Positions 37,508 through 46,648 of a DNA stretch of 64,000 nt are shown in pieces. Under the pieces are notes generated by a model. That model saw only the letters and a program-made list of their open reading frames with translations, did not search any database and had not been told where the DNA came from. Positions within the stretch are counted from its first letter, which is position 1; every line of letters starts with the position of its first letter. Origin of the DNA: Pseudomonas sp. GL-B-19 (lineage in GTDB: Bacteria > Pseudomonadota > Gammaproteobacteria > Pseudomonadales > Pseudomonadaceae); NCBI RefSeq assembly GCF_019956415.1, contig NZ_JAHBDK010000020.1:310001-374000 (forward strand). Direction: 5' to 3'. The position numbers and the translations under genes are program-made.

Positions 37508-39892
37508 CTAGGTTCCCGGTTTGGCCAGTGCAATGCCTGCCGCACCCAGACGCTTCAATATCTCGAACAGCAGGTCGCTTTTGGTGACGCCGACAATTCT
37601 CGGGCTGCTGACGTAACCGGTGATGGTCAAGATGATGCCGTCCGGGCTGAGTTTGCTGAATCGCACAAACGCCGCCGGTTTATCGAGGATGTTTTCGTTC
37701 TCCTGGTAGCAGTCGTACAGCAAGTCTTTTACCTGCTCCGGGTCAATGTCCAGCGGGAACACCAGCTCCAATGTCGCGACCCCTTGCGCACTGCCGCCCA
37801 GGGTCACGTTACGCAGGTTTTGCGAGATCAGCTGGGAGTTGGGGACGATGACAATCGAGCGGTCGCTGAGTTGTATTTCCGTGGCTCTGACGTTGATGCG
37901 GCGGATATCACCTTCGACGCCGCTGATGCTGACCAAATCGCCCACCTTGACCGGACGCTCGGTCAGCAAGATCAGGCCGGAGACGAAATTCTTGACGATC
38001 TCCTGCAAACCAAAACCGATACCGACCGACAGGGCACTGACGATCCACGCCAGGTTCGTCCATTCGATGCCCAACGATGACAGCGTCAGCAGAATCACCA
38101 AAATGTAGCCGACGTTGGCGAACAGTGTGCTCAGCGAGGCACACATGCCAGGGTCCATGTTGGTTTTCGGCAGGAACTCGTCATCAAGCCAGCGGCAAAG
38201 CGCCCGAATCAGGTAGACACCAATAAACAGGGCCAGGATTGCATTGAATAAGTGACCCGGGATGATGTTCAGTTTGCGCAAGCCGTCGCCGCCGAGAATG
38301 GACAGCGCCTGGGTGACCAGTTGCCCGAGCGTCGTGCCAACGCCACCGACAAACAGTGAAATGACGGCCAACAGTAACAACGCCGCACGACCGGCCCCGG
38401 CCAAGAGGATCTCGGCTTGCTCAAGCCGCACATCGCCGATCCCCAGCAGTTGTTTCATCGCCTTGCCGCTGGGGCTCTTGGGTGAAAACAAGTATTCGCA
38501 ACAGTCTTTGAGCAACTGAATCAGGATGTAGAAGCCGGACAGGACGATGAATGCCCAGACCATTTCGTAGGTGATGAACCTTGCCAGGGAGACGTAGCCG
38601 ATCAACAGGGCGAAGATGGAGGTAATCAGCGCGATGATTGTGCCGGAGTAAATCAGACCGGCCAGGGTGCTGCTCTCTTCAGAGGCATCACCGGCGGCCA
38701 CCACCTCTCTTTGAGCGTGACTGGCACGGCGGAACAACAGGATGAGCAGCGCCGTGACCACCAGTGCGATCAAGCCTCGTCCCAACAGCACGGCGGGGCC
38801 GCTCATGCCCGTGACATTGGTGATTTGCGCCACCGTTACTAATGCCAGCAGGGTACCGGCCAGTATTTTGGGGAAGGGCTTCATCGCCTCGGCGACGGAG
38901 TCGGCGATATCCGGCAGCCGCCAGGAGGGGTGCTGGTTCGCCAGCATTGCCCGGCTCAACCCGGTGATCAGGACACAGGTATAAACGAGTTTTTCGAACT
39001 CCTCGGCGAAGGTCTGCATCATGGGCGACAACGGCTGTTGTCGCGTGAGCGCATAAAACACCAAATGCAACGCAAAGGCAGTGGTCAACACGGTGGCAAA
39101 TACCGACGCCAGCGCCAGCGCGCTTCGACGCAATCGCCCTACAGGCAGGCGATGTATGCAAATCCAGGTCAGCCCCTGATCAGCCACTCTACGGCCCCAG
39201 ATCCAGATGGCCACGGCCAGCACTATCAGCAGGCCCGAAGACAGACGTTCGCCGGGTTGCCAGGCGGCCGCGACGACTTTATTGGTCTGTTCAATGAAAT
39301 CTTTGAGGCGCAGGCGATCTTCCATCAGCGGATTGATCAACGGCTCCCAAAAATCCCGTGCAAGGATGCTGCCGCTACGTAGCGTGACTTCGCTTTCCAG
39401 CAGGCTGCGCCGAATGGCGGCAATTTGAGTCAGCAGTTCGACGGCGCTGGCTCTTAAGGCCGCCAGGTTTTTCAAGGTGGCGTCGATCGTTTTCTTTTGC
39501 TCGGAAATATCGGTCCTCTGCGTGGTGATGTCCGATTTCTCTACCGCGACATCGCCGAGAGAGACGGGGCCGCTCAACACATCAAGTTGAGCTTGTAATT
39601 GTTTTTGTTCGGGTAGCAGCGATGACTGTAGGGTGTCCACGTCCTTGATAAACACCTGAACGGAATCTTGCAGGCCGACCATCAGGGTGACGTTATTGGC
39701 CACTGAAACCTGTTGTTTAATCAGGTCCAGCCGCATTTGCAGGTCTTGCAGTTCACTACGGGACACCACAACTGGCGGAGCTTCTGAGGCAATGATTGAA
39801 GACGGCGTCGGTTCAGCAGCGGACAGCGCTGCGCCACTTTGTACCAGCAGCGCGAGCGCGACGAAAAACACTGACATCAATGTATGACGCAT
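37508..39892 (-). CDS. Large MscS-family mechanosensitive channel (DUF3772 type)
   Basis: 794 residues: signal peptide (about 1-25), a periplasmic helical domain with coiled-coil segments (about 40-190), many membrane segments (about 200-590), then the MscS pore and beta domain (IVSALSVGIGFGLQEIVKNF, VKVGDLVSISGVEGDIRRI, VIVPNSQLISQNLRN). Such large channels open on osmotic downshock. The ATG at 39892 was preferred over a GTG at 39919 because it starts the signal peptide and has GGAG upstream. A REPIN and terminator lie downstream. Confidence 0.87.
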   Translation of the reverse strand: MRHTLMSVFFVALALLVQSGAALSAAEPTPSSIIASEAPPVVVSRSELQDLQMRLDLIKQQVSVANNVTLMVGLQDSVQVFIKDVDTLQSSLLPEQKQLQAQLDVLSGPVSLGDVAVEKSDITTQRTDISEQKKTIDATLKNLAALRASAVELLTQIAAIRRSLLESEVTLRSGSILARDFWEPLINPLMEDRLRLKDFIEQTNKVVAAAWQPGERLSSGLLIVLAVAIWIWGRRVADQGLTWICIHRLPVGRLRRSALALASVFATVLTTAFALHLVFYALTRQQPLSPMMQTFAEEFEKLVYTCVLITGLSRAMLANQHPSWRLPDIADSVAEAMKPFPKILAGTLLALVTVAQITNVTGMSGPAVLLGRGLIALVVTALLILLFRRASHAQREVVAAGDASEESSTLAGLIYSGTIIALITSIFALLIGYVSLARFITYEMVWAFIVLSGFYILIQLLKDCCEYLFSPKSPSGKAMKQLLGIGDVRLEQAEILLAGAGRAALLLLAVISLFVGGVGTTLGQLVTQALSILGGDGLRKLNIIPGHLFNAILALFIGVYLIRALCRWLDDEFLPKTNMDPGMCASLSTLFANVGYILVILLTLSSLGIEWTNLAWIVSALSVGIGFGLQEIVKNFVSGLILLTERPVKVGDLVSISGVEGDIRRINVRATEIQLSDRSIVIVPNSQLISQNLRNVTLGGSAQGVATLELVFPLDIDPEQVKDLLYDCYQENENILDKPAAFVRFSKLSPDGIILTITGYVSSPRIVGVTKSDLLFEILKRLGAAGIALAKPGT

Positions 39893-40093
39893 AGGCGTGC
39901 TCGCTCCGTTTTTGGTCACTCAGCCTATGAGGTTAGGTCATCAGGACAAAACGATCGAAAAGTTTCATGTTGACGAGGCGCCGCCGACATTAGTGGTCCT
40001 GAGGCTGGTGATGGTTGATCTACACTTCTAAATGCTTAATCAACCGCGGGATCGGTGGGCAACGGCTCACGGGGTGTCGCGCAGGAGGTCATC

Positions 40094-40549
40094 ATGCATA
40101 AGTTGTCTTCCATCAGCCTGTGCGTTGCGTTATCGGTGTCATCTGCCCAAGGCTGGGCTGAAACCGTGGTGCCGACCAAAGGCCAGAGTTCGCAACAAAC
40201 CCAGTTGGACATCAACGAATGCCATAGCGTGGCAGCCAGTCAGGCGGCTTCGACTGACACTTCTCCTTCCGGGGGAAGAATGCGTGGGGCTGCGGTCGGC
40301 GCTGCGGCAGGGGCCGTCGCAGCCGACGCACGCGGGCGTCAGCATGACGAGTTTTACGAGGGCGCCAACGACGAAGTGAAGCAGGAGTATCGGCAGAATC
40401 AAGCTAAAGGGGCGGCGGCGGCAGGTGTCGTGGTCGGTGGCTCGCGTCAGCGCCAGGAACGCCGGGCTGATGAAAAAACCAGCGCTGCCACTACCTCGAC
40501 GGCCTACACCAGTTGCCTGCAAGGGAAGGGGTATCAGGTTACGCCCTGA
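40094..40549 (+). CDS. Periplasmic glycine-zipper protein
   Basis: 151 residues with a signal peptide (cleavage after GWA, about residue 22), two short glycine-zipper segments (GAAVGAAAGAVAA and GAAAAGVVVGG) separated by a charged linker, and a C-terminal Cys in SCLQGKGYQV that probably pairs with the Cys of INECHSVA. Proteins of this kind sit in the envelope, but their functions are mostly unknown. GGAGGTC precedes the ATG at 40094. The last 16 bases overlap the end of the convergent DUF2955 gene. Confidence 0.75.
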   Translation: MHKLSSISLCVALSVSSAQGWAETVVPTKGQSSQQTQLDINECHSVAASQAASTDTSPSGGRMRGAAVGAAAGAVAADARGRQHDEFYEGANDEVKQEYRQNQAKGAAAAGVVVGGSRQRQERRADEKTSAATTSTAYTSCLQGKGYQVTP

Positions 40550-41562
40550 GTTTGTGCCTGAGGTTGCCGGTCAAGCAGTCGGACCATCACGCAGGCATAC
40601 AGCGTGACCGCCATAAACAGCCCCATGCGCACGGCGAAGGCTGTGTAGACGTCTTTGCCCAAAGCGCTGTCCTGCACTGACTGGCCCAGCAGGATGATCA
40701 ACGTGATAAAGGTGTTGAGCCATAACCCCTGGCCAAATCGGCTCGGGCTCAGCGCATACAGCTTGCGCGCCAGTATCAGGCCAAACAGCAGCGTCCACAG
40801 GAAGAACATCCACAGGTGCACAAACAGGCTCAGTGCGCACCAGAACACAATGGCCAACAAGCCGCCGAGCAAGGTGGCGCCGACCAACTCGCGACCGGCA
40901 TTGCGGGCGCTGGTCGTGTTGCATTGCTGACCCAGGCCGACCGCCTTCAGGATAATCGGCAGATAGCTCGCCGGGTCGATCATTGCCAGCAGGAACGTCG
41001 GCAAGACAATCAAGGTTGCACGCAACGCAATCCGACTGGCTTCTTCGCCCACCGGCGGTGGGGCAGCGGGCGGCGCCGGCGCATTGGCAGGCTCGGGGAA
41101 AAGCCAATGACTGATCGCAATCACCATCACTGCCATTAACAAACCCTTGACCAGCGCCCCAATGACCATTGCCGCCGCGTCGAACTCGGCAACGCCTGCC
41201 GACGAGATCATGGTCAGGCCCATCACCAGCAAGGTCACGATCAGGTTATTGCCGCCACTGAGCCCCCACCGGAAGACCATGAACAGGCTGACAGTGACCA
41301 GCAGCACGCCGGTCAACGGGTAGTAACGCAGGATCGGGATCAAGAGCAGGCCGATACCAGTGGTCAGCATCGCGACCAGTGCGAGAACGATCGCCGCCTT
41401 GAAGGGCAACGGGCGATTGACCGAGGCCAGGAGTATCAGGCACAGCACGGGAGCGAGAAACGGTATTGGCAAAGCCAGGCCGAAACTGATGGCCAGGCAC
41501 AGTGCCGTGCCACTGGCCAGCCGTAAGGCACGTTGCTCCCGAGGGGAACGTTTAGTAGGCAT
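40534..41562 (-). CDS. DUF2955/FUSC-like inner membrane protein of efflux operon
   Basis: 342 residues with about ten hydrophobic helices in two blocks, separated by a Pro/Ala-rich cytoplasmic linker (about 157-172). It matches DUF2955, which is related to the aromatic acid exporters. It is the third gene after an outer-membrane factor and a HlyD-type adaptor and overlaps the adaptor gene by 11 bases. It would be the inner membrane component of this tripartite pump. The substrate is unknown. Confidence 0.82.
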   Translation of the reverse strand: MPTKRSPREQRALRLASGTALCLAISFGLALPIPFLAPVLCLILLASVNRPLPFKAAIVLALVAMLTTGIGLLLIPILRYYPLTGVLLVTVSLFMVFRWGLSGGNNLIVTLLVMGLTMISSAGVAEFDAAAMVIGALVKGLLMAVMVIAISHWLFPEPANAPAPPAAPPPVGEEASRIALRATLIVLPTFLLAMIDPASYLPIILKAVGLGQQCNTTSARNAGRELVGATLLGGLLAIVFWCALSLFVHLWMFFLWTLLFGLILARKLYALSPSRFGQGLWLNTFITLIILLGQSVQDSALGKDVYTAFAVRMGLFMAVTLYACVMVRLLDRQPQAQTQGVT

Positions 41563-42679
41563 AAGACAGCCAGCTCATCAGGCCTAAATAGGCCCGGCCA
41601 AGCGGGTTGAGCAGATTGCCTTCCGAGGGGAAGGCCATGACTTCAGCCTGGCCACCGGCACGAATGCCACCACTGCCAAGCAGCGCGCTCTTAGACTCCT
41701 GGGAAAACTCGATGATCACCGGGAAGCGTTGGGCGGGTCGCAGCCAGTCCCGACTGTTTTGTATGCCGGGCAAGGTGCCGGGTGGGGCCGGCTGTCCGAC
41801 GCTGATGCCATAACCGACACTGCGTACGTGGCCGTCGAAGACTTCACCCGGCATCGAATCGAGCACAATGGACACCGGTGTTTCGGGCTTGATATGACCG
41901 AGGTTGTTCTCGGTCATGTCAGCAGTGATCCATATGTCCTGAATGGTGATCAGGGTCATGACCGGGCCGCCAGCCGAGGCGAATTGCCCGACATCGGTGC
42001 GCAGGTCGGTGATCAGGCCTGCCGAACGCGCTCGTGTTTGCGTGTTGGCCAGGTCCAGTTCGGCTTTTGACAGGGCAGTGGCGGCGCTACGCAACTTTGC
42101 GTTGACGTCTTCGCCGCCGCCTTCCGTTTCCTTGGCACGTTCTACTTCGGCGCGGGCAGCTGCGGTTTGACTGACTGCCGCATCGCGGGTGGTGCGTGAC
42201 ATTTCGAGCACGCGCACGGAGATGGTCCCCGGGTCTTCACGGTACAACCCTTCGAGGCGCTGATTCTCCTGACGTGCCTTGGTTTCATTGGCCTGGGCGA
42301 CGCGCAATGCCGCTTGCGCCGAGGCAATCCCCGCGGTGCTGGCCCCTAATTGCCGGCGTGCTGTCTCAAGGTCGGCGCGGGCGCGATCGACGGCAATCTG
42401 ATAGGGCGCCGGGTCCACCTCAAAGAGCACCTCGCCGGCCTTGACGGTCTGATTGTTGTGTACGTTCACCCGGATCACCTTGCCCGCGACTTCCGACGCC
42501 ACCGGAATGACGAATGCGCCCACACGCGCTTGTTGCGTATACGGCGTGAACCGGTCGGCCAACAAGTACCAGACCAGGCTCAGGATGATCAGTATCAACA
42601 CCCACTTGATGCCTTTTTTCACCGGATCGGCCGCTACCGGTTCGGAGGCATCGGGGGAGGGCTGCGAGGCTTCACTCAT
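41552..42679 (-). CDS. HlyD-family membrane fusion protein
   Basis: 375 residues: N-terminal cytoplasmic tail, one membrane helix (about 27-46), first lipoyl half (VASEVAGKVIRVNVHNNQ), helical hairpin (about 95-205), second lipoyl half with a beta-barrel (SAGLITDLRTDVGQF). It is the adaptor between the DUF2955 protein and the outer membrane factor. Its start lies two bases after the outer membrane factor stop and its end overlaps the DUF2955 gene, so all three are one operon. Confidence 0.87.
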   Translation of the reverse strand: MSEASQPSPDASEPVAADPVKKGIKWVLILIILSLVWYLLADRFTPYTQQARVGAFVIPVASEVAGKVIRVNVHNNQTVKAGEVLFEVDPAPYQIAVDRARADLETARRQLGASTAGIASAQAALRVAQANETKARQENQRLEGLYREDPGTISVRVLEMSRTTRDAAVSQTAAARAEVERAKETEGGGEDVNAKLRSAATALSKAELDLANTQTRARSAGLITDLRTDVGQFASAGGPVMTLITIQDIWITADMTENNLGHIKPETPVSIVLDSMPGEVFDGHVRSVGYGISVGQPAPPGTLPGIQNSRDWLRPAQRFPVIIEFSQESKSALLGSGGIRAGGQAEVMAFPSEGNLLNPLGRAYLGLMSWLSYAY

Positions 42680-42681
42680 GG

Positions 42682-44229
42682 CTATTTTCCTTGGTCTGGC
42701 AGCGGGTAAGCGGGCAGTGCGGCGGCGGGATCGTCAAGCATGTTGCCCCAGTCTGTGCGTTCTTCCATCACCTGGCGGGTGGCCGAGTCCACATACGGCT
42801 GGGCGGAGTACCAACCACCGCCCAAGGCCTTGTAGAGGGCGATGACATTACTGACCGCATTGCCGCGTGCGAGCAGGTAATTGTCCTGTTGATCGAGCAA
42901 CGCGCGTTGAGCGTCCAGCACCCGCTGGAAGTCGGCGTAACCTTCCCGGAATTGCACGCTGGCCAGCACCAGCGAACGTTCGGCAGCCCCTCCGGCTTCG
43001 CGCAGGATGCGTTCGCTCTCCAGTGACTGGATCAGGCCGTTGGCCGCATCATCGGCTTCGCGAGCGGCCTGGCGAACTTTATCGCGGTAGGCTTCGATTA
43101 ACTGCTGCAACCGCGCGTCCTGGACGCGCACGTTGTTGGCGATCTGCCCGTGATCGAATACATTCCAGCGCAGACTGGGACCACCGATCAGGTCCAGGCT
43201 GCTGGATGTGCCATTGAGAGAGTCCGCCGACCAGACAATGCTGCCGAGCAGCGTCAGCGACGGATAGAAATCGGTTTCGGCCACGCCGACCAGCGCACCT
43301 TGGGCGGCGACGTTGAGTTCGGCGGCGCGTACGTCAGGCCGGCGCAGCAGCAGGTTGGACGGTACATCTTGCAGCACGGCGCGATCGACCAGCGGGACCA
43401 GGGTGTCGTTATCGATCACCTGTGGCAGGCTGCCAGGCGGTTGCCCGATCAGCACGGCCAAGGCATTACGCGTGCGTTGCAACTGGTCCAGGAGGGCGGG
43501 AATAGTGGCCAACGTGCCCAAGTATTGGGTTTTGGCCTGTTGCAGATCGAGTTCGGCATCCTGCCCGCTGTTGAACAGTTTTTCGGTGATCTCGAAATTG
43601 CGCTTTTGCTGAGCGGCGTTTTCACGCGCGACACGCAAACGGGCGTCTGTGGTGCGCAACAAATAATAGGTGTCCGCCACCTGGGAACGCACCAATACCA
43701 GGACGTCTTCATAGTTGGCCTGGGAGGAAAAATAAGCTGCATCGGCCGACTCGATGGCGCGACTGAAACGCCCCCAGAAGTCGAGCTCCCAGGCGATATC
43801 AAACGCGGCACTGTGTTGCCACAAATTGGTGTCCTGCGGATTGTTGCCACCATATTGGTGACGGTCAATGTACAAATTGTCAGTGCTGACTTGCTGAAAT
43901 TGCGGGTACAGCCCGGCTTGCGTAATGCCCAGTTGGGCGCGGGACTCCATGACGCGCAAACCGGCAATTTTAAGGCTGGAGTTGTAAGCATCCGCTTGTG
44001 CAATCAGTTTGTTGAGAACCGGGTCGTGGAAGATTTGCCACCACTGCCGCAGATCCGGATTAGGCCCGCGTTGGCTGGATTGCTCGAGGGCAGGGGTGTC
44101 CCATGTCTTGATCCACTCCTCAGCCGGCGGCTGGAAGTTCGGTCCCAGCTGAATACAACCGCTCAGGGCCAGCGATCCCAGCAGAAAGAGACGGCCTGGC
44201 TGCAACTTAAGGTATAGACCTGAAGGCAT
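42682..44229 (-). CDS. Outer membrane efflux lipoprotein (NodT family)
   Basis: 515 residues with a lipoprotein signal (LGSLALSGC) and two TolC-type repeats (LRQWWQIFHDPVLNKLI in the first, RRPDVRAAELNV in the second). It is the outer membrane channel of the DUF2955 pump and the first gene of the operon. Start uncertain: ATG at 44229 was used, a TTG at 44247 is possible, and neither has a strong Shine-Dalgarno sequence. Confidence 0.85.
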   Translation of the reverse strand: MPSGLYLKLQPGRLFLLGSLALSGCIQLGPNFQPPAEEWIKTWDTPALEQSSQRGPNPDLRQWWQIFHDPVLNKLIAQADAYNSSLKIAGLRVMESRAQLGITQAGLYPQFQQVSTDNLYIDRHQYGGNNPQDTNLWQHSAAFDIAWELDFWGRFSRAIESADAAYFSSQANYEDVLVLVRSQVADTYYLLRTTDARLRVARENAAQQKRNFEITEKLFNSGQDAELDLQQAKTQYLGTLATIPALLDQLQRTRNALAVLIGQPPGSLPQVIDNDTLVPLVDRAVLQDVPSNLLLRRPDVRAAELNVAAQGALVGVAETDFYPSLTLLGSIVWSADSLNGTSSSLDLIGGPSLRWNVFDHGQIANNVRVQDARLQQLIEAYRDKVRQAAREADDAANGLIQSLESERILREAGGAAERSLVLASVQFREGYADFQRVLDAQRALLDQQDNYLLARGNAVSNVIALYKALGGGWYSAQPYVDSATRQVMEERTDWGNMLDDPAAALPAYPLPDQGK

Positions 44230-44307
44230 TGCGCTGTGTCCAGCCAAGAAAGATTACTGGAGCATAGACGTCCGAGAGTATTGTCGAGCGGTCGACGTTT
44301 TATTTTA

Positions 44308-44940
44308 TTACCGCGAAATAATTCCATGATCGATCGCGTATTTGACCAGTGCCGCGGGTTTGTCGATATTGAGTTTGCGGCGGATGCTCAGACGATGGGT
44401 CTCGACCGTCCGCACGCTGATGTCCAGTTCTCGGGCCATTTCCTTGTTGTTCAGGCCCTGCGCCATTTTGTACAACACTTGGCTCTCGCGCGGTGTCAGC
44501 TCGTTGTCCGTACTTTTATCGGCGATCAACCGCTGGGCGATTTCGGCGCTGTAGAACGTGCCGCCGCTGGCAATGGCTTCGATGGCCGCAATGATTTCCC
44601 GCGACGGAGAATTTTTCAGCACGTAGCCGCTGGCGCCCGCACGAACAGACTCGCTCACGTATTCGTAGTTGTCGTACATACTCAACACCAGCACCTTCAG
44701 CGACGGGTACTGGCTGCGTAACACGCGCGTCAGTTCCAGGCCGTTCATGTCGCGCAAGCTGATGTCGACCAGCAACAAATCCGGCTGGCAGCGCCCGACC
44801 ATCTCGATCGCCTGCGCACCACTTTCGGCTTCGCCCACCACTTCCAGGGGTGCCATGACCGCCAACAGCGCTTTGATCCCGTCACGGACCAGGGAGTGAT
44901 CGTCGACCAGGGCGACGCGGATCGGGTAGGGCAGGTTCAT
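44308..44940 (-). CDS. NarL/LuxR-family response regulator
   Basis: 210 residues: receiver with acidic DD pocket, phospho-acceptor Asp59 (LLLVDISLRD), Lys (GYVLKNSP), and a C-terminal LuxR-type helix-turn-helix (LTPRESQVLYKMAQGLNNKEMARELDI in the usual order). The sensor kinase gene lies upstream, 33 bases away. The location next to cstA, with TACGTA palindromes in the cstA promoter region, suggests cstA as a target. This differs from E. coli, where BtsSR (LytTR type) controls the related BtsT. Confidence 0.88.
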   Translation of the reverse strand: MNLPYPIRVALVDDHSLVRDGIKALLAVMAPLEVVGEAESGAQAIEMVGRCQPDLLLVDISLRDMNGLELTRVLRSQYPSLKVLVLSMYDNYEYVSESVRAGASGYVLKNSPSREIIAAIEAIASGGTFYSAEIAQRLIADKSTDNELTPRESQVLYKMAQGLNNKEMARELDISVRTVETHRLSIRRKLNIDKPAALVKYAIDHGIISR

Positions 44941-44973
44941 CGCGGGTGTTCACTCTTGTTGTAAAGGGGTAAG

Positions 44974-46341
44974 TCAGCGTTTCGCTGCGGGCGCTTTCAT
45001 TGGCAGTTGCACGTCCAGTTCACTTCTGCCAGGCATCGATATCAGCTCGAAACGTCCGCCAAAATGCTCGACACGTTCACGGATGTTACGCAGGCCAATG
45101 CCCGCATGGCGACGTTCGACCTGGGCGACGTTGAAACCGATACCGTCATCCACCACGCTCAGTCGTACTGATTCTTCAGCGCCGTGCAGGGTAATGGAAA
45201 CGTTTTTGGCTTGAGCGTGGCGTTCGATATTGGTCAGGCCTTCTTGCACAATCCGGAACAGCGCGACCGCCGCGCCATCGACCAGGTGACAGTCGAATTC
45301 ATTGTCGTCATACGTCACTTTGAGACCGCTGCGTTGCTCGAATTCGGCAGCGAGTTGGCCGATCGCCGCTGGCAGGCCCAAGGTGTCGAGCAACGAAGAA
45401 CGCAGGTCGTGCGAGAGGCTGCGGACCTCGCCAATGGCTTCGCCCAGGCGTTCGGTGGCGTCCTTCAACGTGCTCAACCCTTTGTCATGTCCTTGTTCAT
45501 TTTCCAGCAGATGGCTGGCCAGTTCGAAGCGAAACTTGATCGACACCAGCAACTGGCTAATGCCGTCGTGCAACTCGCGGGACACCCGTGAACGCTCTTC
45601 TTCTTGCAAGCTGACGATACGCTGCGTCAGGCGCTGCAGCTTTTTATCCGCCAGGCGATGCTCACTGACGTTCAGCGTCATGCCGCTGGCAAACACAAAC
45701 AGCACGGCCACAAGCGCCACGACAGCAATCGCCAGCATGGTTTTGCGGATGCCCTGAGCCACTTCGTCACGCGCCTGTTGGGTGGCGCGTTCAACGTCCT
45801 CAAGGTATATGCCGGTGCCGAGCATCCAGCCCCAATGGTCCAGCATCACCACGTAGGCGAGCTTGTCGGTTACCTGGCCGGAGGAGGGTTTGTTCCAGGC
45901 ATAGCGTTGAAAGCCTTCGCCTGATTGCGCACTTTTGAGCAGTGCCTGAATCACCGGCAAGCCATGTGGGTCTTTCATGTCCCACAGGTACTTGCCCACC
46001 AGTTCGGTCTGGCGCGCGTGCATCAGGCTGCGGCCTTCGCGGTCATAGACGAAGAAGTAGCCATTGATGCCGAAGCTGAGCTTGCGCAATTCTTCCAGGA
46101 CTTGTTGCTGGGCGTGCGCGTCACCGTGGCCGTCGTCGTACAGCGGCGCGATCAGGCTTTGCGCCATTTCGACGTAGTTCTTGAGTTCAGCACGCTTGCT
46201 GGCCAGGATACTGTCTTCGATCAGCTGCGCCTGTTGATCGCCCAGTTGTCGGTTGAGCGAAATCACCAGCGCGCAGATCACCGCGATGGCCAACACCAGC
46301 GGCAGAATCCCGAGCGCGACGATTTTGTGTTTGAGCTGCAT
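44974..46341 (-). CDS. Cache-domain sensor histidine kinase (HisKA_3 type)
   Basis: 455 residues: membrane segment 1 (about 8-28), periplasmic Cache-type sensor (about 35-185, with INGYFFVYDREGRSLMHA and WGWMLGTGIYLEDVE), membrane segment 2 (about 200-220), coiled linker, the HisKA_3 box with His258 (SRVSRELHDGI), and an ATP-binding domain (RLSVVDDGIGF, HAGIGLRNIRERV). Cache domains of this kind bind small carboxylates, so pyruvate or another acid is a plausible signal given the divergent cstA gene, but this is inference. Confidence 0.88.
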   Translation of the reverse strand: MQLKHKIVALGILPLVLAIAVICALVISLNRQLGDQQAQLIEDSILASKRAELKNYVEMAQSLIAPLYDDGHGDAHAQQQVLEELRKLSFGINGYFFVYDREGRSLMHARQTELVGKYLWDMKDPHGLPVIQALLKSAQSGEGFQRYAWNKPSSGQVTDKLAYVVMLDHWGWMLGTGIYLEDVERATQQARDEVAQGIRKTMLAIAVVALVAVLFVFASGMTLNVSEHRLADKKLQRLTQRIVSLQEEERSRVSRELHDGISQLLVSIKFRFELASHLLENEQGHDKGLSTLKDATERLGEAIGEVRSLSHDLRSSLLDTLGLPAAIGQLAAEFEQRSGLKVTYDDNEFDCHLVDGAAVALFRIVQEGLTNIERHAQAKNVSITLHGAEESVRLSVVDDGIGFNVAQVERRHAGIGLRNIRERVEHFGGRFELISMPGRSELDVQLPMKAPAAKR

Positions 46342-46392
46342 CCTGGCTCCTGACCGAGGGAAAGCAAAGGCCCGGCATCATAGGCCAAAACC

Positions 46393-46487
46393 TGTGGGAG
46401 CGAGCCTGCTCGCGAATGCCATCTGTCATTCAACATCCATGTCGTCTGATTCACCGCCTTCGCCGGCAAGCCGGTCTCGCTCCCACA
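46393..46487. repeat. REP doublet (REPIN)
   Basis: TGTGGGAGCGAGCCTGCTCG and a diverged reverse copy (ending GCAAGCCGGTCTCGCTCCCACA in part) face each other. Same family as 32220-32300. Confidence 0.8.
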
Positions 46488-46502
46488 GGGGATCAACTCC
46501 GC

Positions 46503-46535
46503 CTACGTAGAACTACGTAGACCGCGCGTACGTAG
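46503..46535. promoter_or_regulatory. Cluster of TACGTA palindromes upstream of cstA
   Basis: CTACGTAG at 46503-46510 and again at 46513-46520, then GTACGTAG with TACGTA at 46529-46534. Centre spacings are 10 and 15 bp. This is a good candidate operator for the adjacent NarL-type regulator. Confidence 0.55.
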
Positions 46536-46648
46536 TAACGCGGATTTATTTGTAGACGGCTTGCGGGGATATTGGGCCAGCTCCGCACCGCGGACACAAT
46601 TATAAAAATTACCGCCGCAGTCCACTGGCTGTCGGCAGGAGACACGCT

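Larger units (their letters stand above)
46342..46648. other. Divergent regulatory region, sensor kinase / cstA
   Basis: 307 bases that hold a REPIN (46393-46487), a TACGTA cluster (46503-46535), and an A/T-rich stretch near 46600 that may be the cstA -10 region. Confidence 0.6.
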
